A stretch of DNA of 11,150 bases. It comes from Candidatus Gallibacteroides avistercoris (lineage in GTDB: Bacteria > Bacteroidota > Bacteroidia > Bacteroidales > CHK158-818). The position numbers were made by a program, and so were the translations under genes. How positions within the stretch are numbered: the stretch's first letter is position 1; each line of letters starts with the position of its first letter. The stretch lies in the NCBI GenBank assembly GCA_018714665.1, contig DVNA01000121.1, positions 1-11,150 on the forward strand, written 5' to 3'. Shown here one piece after another: positions 1 to 7,289 of the stretch. The notes under the pieces are model-generated. The model was given only the letters and a program-made list of their open reading frames with translations, was not told the origin of the DNA and ran no database searches.

Positions 1-1
1 A

Positions 2-841
2 GCCAATTTCTCTACGGCATACACCGTGGAAGGTTCTGCCCTAAACGAAAAAATCAAAAAGATTACCCTGGAAGGGAAAGCCCTGAAACAGAAATTGGAC
101 GAATACGAACAACAGCTAAACGCCAAAACCATTGACAAAACAGGTTACGATACCTCTGTAATTGCTGCCGTAAAAGATTATAAGGAGGTTGTTTCGCCCA
201 TCATCTTTGAAGATTTGATGTCGCCGGTGGCCTATTTCGGACTATTCCAACGGGTAAACAGCCTGTTGATTTACGATCCCTACGACAAATCTGACAACCG
301 CTTCTACGGAGCCGTTGCCAATGCCTACAACATTGCCTACCCCGAATCAGACCGTACCAAACAGCTTTGTGCCTTGGCATTGGAGTCTAAAAAGTCATTC
401 AGCCAGAAGGGAATAGATGCCGACAAGCTGCAAGAAATCAACTACATCGACATCAAACTGGAAGACCGTAACGGGAAAGAGGTTGCCCTGTCTTCCATCG
501 TAGGGAAGAAAAAAGCAATCCTGATCGACTTCATTGCGTTCGATGCCGCTTACGCTCCCAGCTACATAGCCTTGCTGCAAGAGTTCTATAAAAAATATGC
601 CGACAAGGGATTGGAAATTTACCAGGTTTCTTTGGATACCGACGAAAACCTCTGGAAAGTATCTTCTGAAAAACTGCCCTGGATCAGCGTAAGAGATCCC
701 AAGGCCGTCCAATCGACATACGCCTTCCAATACAACGTAGAGACCCTCCCCTGCTTTTTCTTGATGGACAGCAAGGGAAACATCGTAAAACGGAACTCCG
801 AAATGGGAGATATGGAAGAAGAGATCAAAAGGCTCTTATAA
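2..841 (+). CDS. TlpA-like thioredoxin-fold protein, 5' partial, no CXXC
   Basis: The reading frame is open from base 2 and runs off the left edge, so the true start and any signal peptide are missing; 279 residues remain. The first ~140 residues are charged and helical, as in the linker after an N-terminal DUF4369 domain in exported Bacteroidales thioredoxin-like proteins; DUF4369 itself is not visible. From about residue 148 a thioredoxin fold begins (IDIKLEDRNGKEV), with the beta strand AILIDFIAF, the segment LEIYQVSLDTD, and the cis-proline strand TLPCFFLMD ending in the DSKGNIV turn. Where a redox-active protein carries CxxC, this one reads DAAYAPS, so normal disulfide exchange is not expected. 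A lone Cys follows the cis-Pro (bases 752-754). It is probably a periplasmic or membrane-anchored envelope protein of unknown role. The family is fairly sure, the function is not. Confidence 0.8.
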   Translation, partial: ANFSTAYTVEGSALNEKIKKITLEGKALKQKLDEYEQQLNAKTIDKTGYDTSVIAAVKDYKEVVSPIIFEDLMSPVAYFGLFQRVNSLLIYDPYDKSDNRFYGAVANAYNIAYPESDRTKQLCALALESKKSFSQKGIDADKLQEINYIDIKLEDRNGKEVALSSIVGKKKAILIDFIAFDAAYAPSYIALLQEFYKKYADKGLEIYQVSLDTDENLWKVSSEKLPWISVRDPKAVQSTYAFQYNVETLPCFFLMDSKGNIVKRNSEMGDMEEEIKRLL

Positions 842-858
842 TCACCAAAATAGATATC

Positions 859-895
859 AAAAAAAGGTTGGCCCCGTTGAAGCCAACCTTTTTTT
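859..895. terminator. Bidirectional intrinsic terminator between convergent genes
   Basis: A perfect 12-base stem is formed by 861-872 (AAAAAGGTTGGC) and 882-893 (its complement), with a 9-base loop. An A run lies on the left and a T run on the right, so the hairpin is followed by a U tract whichever strand is transcribed. It sits 18 bases after the stop of the thioredoxin-fold gene and 21 bases from the stop of the minus-strand kinase gene, as expected of a shared terminator. Confidence 0.85.
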
Positions 896-915
896 GACAA
901 TAAATTCGGCATTTT

Positions 916-2592
916 TTACAGATAGACAAAACTGCTCCCTCCCAGGAACTCCCGAAGCAACGAGGTGGGTGGTATCTCAGCATCTTCGATTGGCAAAAAA
1001 TAACTGATAAACTTCAACAACCGATCAGCCTCCCCATATTCAGGACAGGTAGGAGGTACTTCTTGTAATATAGGAAGAGCATATCGTTTCAATACGGCCA
1101 ACTCGAACAGCAACGACGAATTAAACATCGCATCGGCATTCTCCTGATAAGGGAATATCCACTTATCTTCTCCCCTTCTTACACTCGACCAACGGGCGAT
1201 GGTACTCGCCGCCGAAGTTCCCCGATACTTATAATCACGAATAATCCGTCTCAACAACCGGTTGTCGGTAGTAGGGATACAATTATGATCATCCAACGAA
1301 ATAGAGGTAAGAGCCGAAACGTAGATCCGATACTTATACTTATCCTCAATACAGGAGGTCAATTCCGGATTCAACGCATGGATTCCCTCCATAATTAAAA
1401 TCGACTCCGGATCCAACCGCAACCGCTTGCCTCTATATTCGCGACGTCCCAATTCAAAATTAAACGAAGGCAAATCAATCTCCTCTCCGGACAAAAGAGC
1501 TGAAAGATCTTTATTAAACAGCTCTAAATCCAAGGCATACAACGACTCGAAATCATAATCGCCGTTTTCATCGATGGGCGTATTCTCACGATCCAGGAAA
1601 TAATCATCCAGCGATATAGTTACCGGCATCAACAAGTTGGTCATCAACTGTACCCCCAAACGCTTGGAGAAAGTTGTTTTCCCGGATGATGACGGCCCGG
1701 CAATGAGAACCACCCGAGCCTCTCCCTTTTTGTTTTTTTCAGCGATTTCATCGGCAATTTCTGCAATCTTTTTTTCATGCAACGCTTCTGTTACCTTGAT
1801 TAGATCCGGAGCAAGACCCTTTTGAACCGCTTTATTCAGATTCCCGACATTGCTTAGTCGTGCTATCTGATTAAAACGGACATATTCCTTAAATACAGAC
1901 AACATTTTTTTCTGTTCAATAATCTTTTCAGGAAGCTCTCCATTATACAAAGAGGGAGGCACCAACAACATCCCCTCGTCGTATTTTATCAAATCGAAAA
2001 CAGACAAGAAACCGGTGGAAGGGACCAGACAACTGTAATAATAGTCGATTAAATTATCAAGCCGATAATAGGTGGTATAAAGAGTCCGAGAGGTCTCCAA
2101 CAAAATAGCCTTATCATACATCCCATGTTTTTTAAACCGGGCGACAGCCTCCTCTGTGGGGCAATCAATCCGTTCAAAAGGGATGTCCGCCTTTATAATT
2201 TGACGCATCCGAGTTTTTATTTGGCTGACCTCCTCCGCAGTAACCTCTCTTCCCAGCTTGGCCAGATTACAAAAATAGCCTTTCGAGACCGAATGTTCTA
2301 TCCTCAGTTTACTTTCCGGAAGGACCTCCTCAACGGACTTATATAAAACAAAATAGAGTGAACGTACATAGGTTCTCATCCCCGAGGGGTGAGACAGATC
2401 TAAAAATTCGACATCTTTGGGTGTATAGACCCGGTAATTTAACTCCTGCGTCTTGTTATTGACACGGGCGCACATCACCTGATAAGGTAAACGTATCCGC
2501 AACAAAGAAAAAATATCCAATAACGATGTACCCTCCTTTACATCAATGGCAGATTGTATATTCTTACAATAAATACGTACTGTGTGTTCCAT
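916..2592 (-). CDS. Nucleoside kinase (TGS + ThrRS-like + uridine kinase-like domains)
   Basis: 558 residues from the ATG at 2592. Residues 3-60 resemble a TGS domain (HTVRIYCKN, EGTSLLDIF). Residues ~75-220 resemble the second additional domain of threonyl-tRNA synthetase, with HSVSKGYFC at 100-108 but without a full set of editing histidines. Residues ~290-500 are a P-loop kinase of the phosphoribulokinase/uridine kinase family: Walker A GPSSSGKT at 299-306, the substrate-side motif SLDDYF at 327-332, and the acidic strand ILIMEG at 398-403. By family it should transfer phosphate from ATP to a nucleoside, probably uridine/cytidine, in the cytoplasm; the substrate is inferred. An in-frame TTG nine codons upstream (2619) is possible, but the ATG fits the start of the TGS strand better. 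A promoter facing it lies at 2658-2686. Confidence 0.86.
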   Translation of the reverse strand: MEHTVRIYCKNIQSAIDVKEGTSLLDIFSLLRIRLPYQVMCARVNNKTQELNYRVYTPKDVEFLDLSHPSGMRTYVRSLYFVLYKSVEEVLPESKLRIEHSVSKGYFCNLAKLGREVTAEEVSQIKTRMRQIIKADIPFERIDCPTEEAVARFKKHGMYDKAILLETSRTLYTTYYRLDNLIDYYYSCLVPSTGFLSVFDLIKYDEGMLLVPPSLYNGELPEKIIEQKKMLSVFKEYVRFNQIARLSNVGNLNKAVQKGLAPDLIKVTEALHEKKIAEIADEIAEKNKKGEARVVLIAGPSSSGKTTFSKRLGVQLMTNLLMPVTISLDDYFLDRENTPIDENGDYDFESLYALDLELFNKDLSALLSGEEIDLPSFNFELGRREYRGKRLRLDPESILIMEGIHALNPELTSCIEDKYKYRIYVSALTSISLDDHNCIPTTDNRLLRRIIRDYKYRGTSAASTIARWSSVRRGEDKWIFPYQENADAMFNSSLLFELAVLKRYALPILQEVPPTCPEYGEADRLLKFISYFLPIEDAEIPPTSLLREFLGGSSFVYL

Positions 2593-2657
2593 ACTATTTC
2601 GTTTAAATTCATATTTCAAATCGGTAATATCTGTCTCTACAAGGAAAACATTTCATA

Positions 2658-2686
2658 CAAAGTTATGCGATTCTACCAAACTACAA
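2658..2686 (-). promoter_or_regulatory. Promoter of the nucleoside kinase gene
   Basis: Read on the minus strand, 2665-2658 is TAACTTTG, an exact match to the Bacteroidales -7 consensus TAnnTTTG. A TTG at 2686-2684 lies 18 bases upstream and could be the -33 element. The implied transcript start leaves a leader of about 60 bases before the ATG at 2592. Sequence match only. Confidence 0.6.
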
Positions 2687-2805
2687 TGAAGAAATGTCCT
2701 TTTAAAGTTTTTTGGGAAGAAAAACCGTTTTATAGAAAATTTTTCTTTAAATTTTTTCCCTGCTAAGAAATATAAAAGAAAAATAGAAAATGGAGTTAGC
2801 GGATA

Positions 2806-2836
2806 TTGCCCGTTACAGCGATTTTCACTATTTTTG
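2806..2836 (+). promoter_or_regulatory. Promoter of the Na/Pi cotransporter gene
   Basis: TATTTTTG at 2829-2836 matches the Bacteroidales -7 box TAnnTTTG. A TTG at 2806-2808 lies 20 bases upstream, close to the expected -33 position. The ATG of the transporter is 47 bases downstream. With the opposing promoter at 2658-2686 this makes a divergent pair about 120 bases apart, and the AT-rich stretch between them (2690-2800) has no gene I can support. Confidence 0.65.
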
Positions 2837-2883
2837 CGGAAACATTGGAATGGAGATAAAACCCTTTAAACAAAAAAAATCTG

Positions 2884-4704
2884 ATGGAATATTCTTTTTA
2901 CGACTTTCTCAAACTCATCGGTTCTCTGGGGATGTTCCTTTATGGAATGAAAGTAATGAGCGAGGGATTGCAGAAAGTGGCCGGAGACCGTTTGCGAAGT
3001 ATCCTGACAGCGATGACAACCAATCGGGTAACCGGCATCTTGACAGGGGTATTGATAACAGCCTTGATTCAATCTTCAAGCGCCACCACCGTGATGGTGG
3101 TCAGCTTTGTCAACGCAGGGCTTCTTTCGCTGGCCCAATCCATCACCGTTATCATGGGGGCCAACGTGGGAACCACCGTTACCGCATGGATCATCTCCAT
3201 TTTCGGATTCAAAGTCAGCATCAGTTCATTCGCCATTCCACTTATAGGGCTCTCCATCCCCCTCATCTTTTCAGGAAACAGCCGGCGGCGGTCGTGGGGT
3301 GAATTCATCGTAGGTTTCGCATTCCTGTTTTTAGGGCTCGATTTCTTGAAAGGCTCTGTGCCCGATATCCAAAGCAACCCCGCCATCCTCTCCTTCTTGA
3401 CAGAATACACCAATTTAGGGTATCTATCCATCTTCCTTTTCCTGCTCATCGGTACGGTACTCACCATTGTCGTACAATCGTCCAGTGCCACCATGGCCAT
3501 CACACTTATCATGTGCAGCAAAGGATGGATCTCTTTCGACATCGCCGCAGCCATGGTATTGGGTGAAAACATCGGGACCACCATTACCGCCAATATGGCG
3601 GCGCTTTCGGCCAATATCTCAGCCAAACGTGCCGCTTTTGCCCACTTCCTGTTTAACATCTTAGGGGTCTGCTGGGTACTGTTGCTCTTCTATCCGTTCA
3701 CCCGTATGATTGCAACCCTGGTTACAGAGTTCTCCTCTTTCGGTAGCCCTTACGAACTGGCCCAATTCATCAAAAATACCGACCCGGCCATTATCAACCA
3801 GATATCCGAAATGCAGGAAAAACCCACCGATCCGGCATTGGCTGCCATCAGCAGCCAGTACCAATCCCTGCAAGTATCGGTATCATATGCCTTGTCGCTT
3901 TTCCACTCGGTATTCAATATTATCAATGTGTTGATTATGGGGTGGTTTGTAAACGCCTATGTATTCATTGTAACACGCGTGATCAAACAAAAGAAAAACG
4001 ACGATGAAGAGTTTCAACTCAAATATATTTCAGGAGGTATGCTCTCAACCTCCGAACTCTCTTTGCTGCAAGTAAAAAAAGAGATACAGGTGTATGCCGA
4101 ACGTACCCACAGGATGTTCGGAATGGTACGAGACCTACTCCATACCAAAGAGGGAAGCGAAGAGTACTCCAAACTATACAGTCGCATAGAGAAATATGAA
4201 CAGATCAGCGACCGGATGGAGCTCGAAATAGCCAATTACCTGAACAAAGTAGCCGACGGACGATTGAGTTACGAAGGAAAACTGCAAGTAACGGCCATGC
4301 TGACCATGGTTACAGAGATAGAAAGCATGGGCGACAGTTGTTACCATTTAGCCCGGACATTGATTCGAAAACAAGAGGCAAAGACTCAATTTACCGATGA
4401 AATCGTCTCTAACATCGATACCATTTTCAAATTGGTGGACGACGCCATCAACAACATGATGCAAATTCTTCCGCAAAATGAATTGGAAGAATCCGATTTA
4501 AACCGCACCTACAACAAAGAGACCGAAATCAACAATTTCCGGAATGTGTTACGCATCACCAACATCGAAAATGTGAATGCCAAGAAATACGAATACCAGG
4601 CCGGAACATTCTATATGGACCTGGTAGAGGAGGCCGAAAAACTGGCCGACTACATTGTAAACGTGGTAGAGGCCCTCAAAGAGAAACGAAAAGTCTCCAA
4701 ATAG
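2884..4704 (+). CDS. Na+/phosphate cotransporter with C-terminal PhoU domain
   Basis: 606 residues, a usual length for the bacterial NptA/PNaS family with a fused PhoU domain. The membrane half (residues 1-365) shows the family's internal duplication: QSSSATT at 63-69 and QSSSAT at 198-203, each followed by a glycine motif, GANVGTT at 92-98 and GENIGTT at 227-233. These repeats form the Na+ and phosphate pathway in the SLC34-type fold. About eight hydrophobic segments can be seen. Residues ~395-600 are charged and helical, with TEIESMGDSCYHLAR (477-491) and a second similar half ending in YMDLVEEAEKLADYIV, as in PhoU. It should import phosphate, or balance it, at the inner membrane, with the PhoU part acting as a cytoplasmic regulator; that role is inferred from the family. 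It has its own promoter. No pst or phoR/phoB genes are in the window. Confidence 0.92.
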   Translation: MEYSFYDFLKLIGSLGMFLYGMKVMSEGLQKVAGDRLRSILTAMTTNRVTGILTGVLITALIQSSSATTVMVVSFVNAGLLSLAQSITVIMGANVGTTVTAWIISIFGFKVSISSFAIPLIGLSIPLIFSGNSRRRSWGEFIVGFAFLFLGLDFLKGSVPDIQSNPAILSFLTEYTNLGYLSIFLFLLIGTVLTIVVQSSSATMAITLIMCSKGWISFDIAAAMVLGENIGTTITANMAALSANISAKRAAFAHFLFNILGVCWVLLLFYPFTRMIATLVTEFSSFGSPYELAQFIKNTDPAIINQISEMQEKPTDPALAAISSQYQSLQVSVSYALSLFHSVFNIINVLIMGWFVNAYVFIVTRVIKQKKNDDEEFQLKYISGGMLSTSELSLLQVKKEIQVYAERTHRMFGMVRDLLHTKEGSEEYSKLYSRIEKYEQISDRMELEIANYLNKVADGRLSYEGKLQVTAMLTMVTEIESMGDSCYHLARTLIRKQEAKTQFTDEIVSNIDTIFKLVDDAINNMMQILPQNELEESDLNRTYNKETEINNFRNVLRITNIENVNAKKYEYQAGTFYMDLVEEAEKLADYIVNVVEALKEKRKVSK

Positions 4705-4776
4705 GGGAAACGATGCGGCCTACCAATTTGTTATGAAGATGCGACTAAGCAGACTGTTGATGTAAAAATTAGAGAT

Positions 4777-5784
4777 ATGGCAAAAATACTGGTAACCGGA
4801 GCCGGGGGATTTATCGGCAGTTTCATCGTTGAAAAGGCACTGTCCGAAGGATACGAAACGTGGGCAGGAATCCGGGCCAGCACAAACCGCGAGTACCTGC
4901 AAAACAAAAACATCCGTTTTATCAATCTGGACTATTTCAACCCAGAGAAATTGATACAACAGTTGAAAGTGTTGAAATTAAACGGAGAAAAATGGGATTA
5001 TATCATACACAACGTAGGAGTTACCAAAAGTATATATTCCAAAGACTTTGACCGTTTCAACTACGGTATCGTTAAAAATTTCGTCATGGCGCTTATCAAG
5101 ACCCAGATGGTACCTACCTGTTTTGTTCTGATGAGCAGTTTAAGCGCCTGGGGGGCCGGCAACGAGGAGGGATTCGTACCGGTAAAACAGACAGACAAAC
5201 CCCATCCGGAATCCCTTTACGGTAAAAGTAAACTAAAAGCTGAAGGATACCTGCAAAGCATTCCCAACTTTTCCTATATCATCTTGCGCCCTACGGGAGT
5301 TTACGGCCCTCGGGAAAAAGATTATTTCTTAATGATGAAAAGTATCCGATACGGGATAGATTTTGTTCCCGGCTCGCAAAGACAAATGCTCTCATTCATT
5401 TACGTGAAAGACCTGGTCAATGTCATCTTCTCTGCCATCAAAAAAGGAGAATATCGGAAAGCCTATTTCGTCTCTGACGGAAAAGAGTACAGTTCGGAAG
5501 ATTTTCGTCGATATGTGGCAAACGCTCTGGGGAAAAAGCAGGTATTGCAGGTGAAAGTACCGCTCTTTCTGTTGAAAATATTCGCCTACCTGTCCCAAGC
5601 AATGGCCGGTATCATCGGAAAAAGCAGTACCTTGAATCCTGACAAGTACCGAATCATCAAACAACGCAACTGGCTATGCGATATAACCCCCTTACAACAA
5701 GAGTTGCATTTCGTACCGGAATACGATCTTGAAAAAGGGATAACCGAAACGATAAAATGGTACAAGGAAAACGGTTGGCTCTAA
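4777..5784 (+). CDS. NAD-dependent epimerase/dehydratase (extended SDR)
   Basis: 335 residues. A Rossmann nucleotide-binding motif opens the protein (ILVTGAGGFIG, residues 4-14), and the extended-SDR catalytic set follows: MSSLSAWG around 119-126, then Tyr148 and Lys152 in YGKSK, then ILRPTGVYGPR at 169-179, the usual strand after the active site. SFIYVKDLV at 206-214 is the conserved segment near the substrate pocket. The family converts NDP-sugars or sterol/ketide-like substrates with NAD(P)(H), and nothing here fixes which. Residues 260-282 are markedly hydrophobic and could lie against a membrane. The gene starts 72 bases after the transporter with no clear promoter or terminator between, so it may be co-transcribed. 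The ATG at 4777 sits directly before the first beta strand. Confidence 0.85.
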   Translation: MAKILVTGAGGFIGSFIVEKALSEGYETWAGIRASTNREYLQNKNIRFINLDYFNPEKLIQQLKVLKLNGEKWDYIIHNVGVTKSIYSKDFDRFNYGIVKNFVMALIKTQMVPTCFVLMSSLSAWGAGNEEGFVPVKQTDKPHPESLYGKSKLKAEGYLQSIPNFSYIILRPTGVYGPREKDYFLMMKSIRYGIDFVPGSQRQMLSFIYVKDLVNVIFSAIKKGEYRKAYFVSDGKEYSSEDFRRYVANALGKKQVLQVKVPLFLLKIFAYLSQAMAGIIGKSSTLNPDKYRIIKQRNWLCDITPLQQELHFVPEYDLEKGITETIKWYKENGWL

Positions 5785-5864
5785 CCCCACAATGTATAAC
5801 AAACCGGAAAGAGTCAAACCATATCCAAATTCCTTGCCGAGACAATCAAACATCCAAACAACAA

Positions 5865-6413
5865 ATGCCTCATCCAATAAACACAATTTGTATCTATTGC
5901 GCTTCCAGCCCGGAGATAGACAGCTGTTATTTACAAGCCGCCGAAGAGCTGGGAGAAAAATTGGCAAAAAAAAACATTACCTGCGTTTGCGGAGCGGGAA
6001 ACAGCGGACTAATGGGAGTCTTGTGTGAAAAGGTGCTTCTGGGAGGTGGACGCATAATCGGCGTCATTCCCCGTTTCATGTACGAAAACGGCTGGTATCA
6101 CCCACAACTCCAAGAGATAGAAATAACCCAAACCATGCACGAGCGAAAATCCCGGATGGCACAACTGTCCGATGTCTATATCGCTCTGCCCGGAGGATGC
6201 GGAACGATGGAAGAGTTATTGGAAATCATTACCTGGAAACAGCTGGGATTGTGTTCGTCCCCCATTGTCATCCTAAACATCAACGGCTATTACAACGCCT
6301 TGATCGAAATGTTGCATACCGCCATCGACCAACGTTTCATGAAACCGGACCAACGCCACCTATGGAGTGTGGCAACAACCGTCGACCAAGCTTTGCAACA
6401 GATAGGTATTTAA
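5865..6413 (+). CDS. LOG family protein (nucleoside monophosphate phosphoribohydrolase)
   Basis: 182 residues, normal for the TIGR00730/LOG family. The signature motifs are present: ICIYCASSPEID at the start, GAGNSGLMG (43-51) in place of the common GGGxxGLMG, GGGRIIGVIP (60-69), MHERKSRM (91-98) with the catalytic arginine region, and PGGCGTMEE (109-117) with the catalytic glutamate. LOG proteins cleave the N-glycosidic bond of nucleoside 5'-monophosphates, releasing base and ribose 5-phosphate. Older annotation calls them lysine decarboxylases, which is not supported. In a gut or animal-associated bacterium a nucleotide salvage role is more likely than cytokinin activation; that is inference. 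The frame is open upstream to 5757, overlapping the epimerase gene, but the stretch before MPHPINTICIYC does not resemble the family, so the ATG at 5865 is chosen. The next gene follows after 9 bases. Confidence 0.88.
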   Translation: MPHPINTICIYCASSPEIDSCYLQAAEELGEKLAKKNITCVCGAGNSGLMGVLCEKVLLGGGRIIGVIPRFMYENGWYHPQLQEIEITQTMHERKSRMAQLSDVYIALPGGCGTMEELLEIITWKQLGLCSSPIVILNINGYYNALIEMLHTAIDQRFMKPDQRHLWSVATTVDQALQQIGI

Positions 6414-6422
6414 GAAAAAGTC

Positions 6423-7280
6423 ATGCAAAATAACGGGCAAACAGACATTCAAACCCTTGTTCTTCCAGATAGTATTCCATCTGTAATACTGTCTCCCGAC
6501 TCTTTGCCCTATGTCCACGTAGACACCATCCCTCGAAAAAGCTTCGCCCCTTTTCAGGCAAACATAGAAAATTGCCCGGTAGTAGATCCCTCTTTCCAAA
6601 GATCGAGTCTCACGCCAAAAACATTGGCCAACAACGATGGGATAGGCTTGATGTTCATTCTGCTGTTCGTAGTCGTGGCGATAGCCTTCCGCCGGGGATA
6701 CATCTTGGTGTTTCAGATCATACGTTACTTGTTCGACATAAAGGAACGTAGCAGTATTTTTGTCTCCTCAACCGTCAATGAAACACAACTAAGGGTCTCT
6801 TTGTTATGTATGCTCTTTTTTGCAGAAGGAATATTTTTATACCATTTTACCGGGAATTTCTTTCCCGGAAACATCGAAATCTCCACTTTCCTGTCGGCCA
6901 TAACGCTTGCCGTGGTGGCAAGTCTCTTCTATTTTATGCAAATCTTCTTGTTTCACCTGTTGGGATATATATTCTCTTGCCGAACAGAAATTAGCCTATT
7001 GATCGAAAACTTTATCTCTGTCAATGCTCTGTTGGGAATTACCCTGTTCCCGATAGCCCTTCTATACGTATATATAGTTTCTCTATCCGAATTATGGTTA
7101 ATTGGTGCTGCCATCTGTTATATTTTGGCACGTATTATCTTTATTTACAAAGTAGTTAAGATTTTTTTGAGAGATATTAGCGAATTGCTTTACTTTATTT
7201 TATACCTTTGCGCTCTTGAAATAGCACCGCTATTCCTGCTATATCGAGGAGCACTATTTTGTTATCATTTTATTGTATAA
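6423..7280 (+). CDS. DUF4271 domain integral membrane protein
   Basis: 285 residues. The first ~70 are polar and proline-rich with no obvious signal peptide. After that come about six hydrophobic segments, near residues 73-89, 124-142, 155-184, 197-220, 223-245 and 253-275. The segment FRRGYILVFQIIRYLF (89-104) and the overall pattern match what I know of DUF4271, a family found in Bacteroidota and commonly placed directly before a HemD-like gene. No function is established, and no catalytic motif is visible. It starts 9 bases after the LOG gene and ends 9 bases before the HemD-like gene, so the three are probably one transcript. Its 3' end is more AT-rich than its neighbours, which may simply reflect membrane-protein codon use. 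The family assignment rests on context as well as sequence. Confidence 0.78.
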   Translation: MQNNGQTDIQTLVLPDSIPSVILSPDSLPYVHVDTIPRKSFAPFQANIENCPVVDPSFQRSSLTPKTLANNDGIGLMFILLFVVVAIAFRRGYILVFQIIRYLFDIKERSSIFVSSTVNETQLRVSLLCMLFFAEGIFLYHFTGNFFPGNIEISTFLSAITLAVVASLFYFMQIFLFHLLGYIFSCRTEISLLIENFISVNALLGITLFPIALLYVYIVSLSELWLIGAAICYILARIIFIYKVVKIFLRDISELLYFILYLCALEIAPLFLLYRGALFCYHFIV

Positions 7281-7289
7281 AATATTTTT

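Noticed and set aside
2593..2619. TTG start at 2619 for the nucleoside kinase, adding nine residues
   Set aside because: The ATG at 2592 starts directly before the first TGS strand and is the stronger codon; the TTG start cannot be fully excluded.
2790..3302. 170-residue plus-strand open frame starting before the phosphate transporter
   Set aside because: It overlaps most of the transporter's N-terminus in another frame, its protein is rich in His, Arg and Gln with no family pattern, and the transporter frame clearly carries the conserved motifs.
3069..3659. 196-residue open frame antisense to the transporter
   Set aside because: It is the mirror of the conserved membrane repeats, with low-complexity Met/Val/Ala composition; no promoter of its own was seen.
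4733..4765. Ten-codon open frame (MKMRLSRLLM) just before the epimerase gene, a possible leader peptide
   Set aside because: No hairpin or terminator follows it and no run of regulatory codons is present; short frames of this size are expected by chance.
5757..5864. N-terminal extension of the LOG protein by 36 residues, overlapping the epimerase gene
   Set aside because: The extension is polar and unlike LOG proteins, and the ATG at 5865 gives the normal family N-terminus.
7203..7210. TACCTTTG, a -7 box match inside the 3' end of the DUF4271 gene, possibly an internal promoter for the HemD-like gene
   Set aside because: The nearest TTG is only 15 bases upstream, short of the usual spacing, and one 5-base-specific match in AT-rich coding DNA is weak. 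The 9-base gap between genes favours co-transcription.
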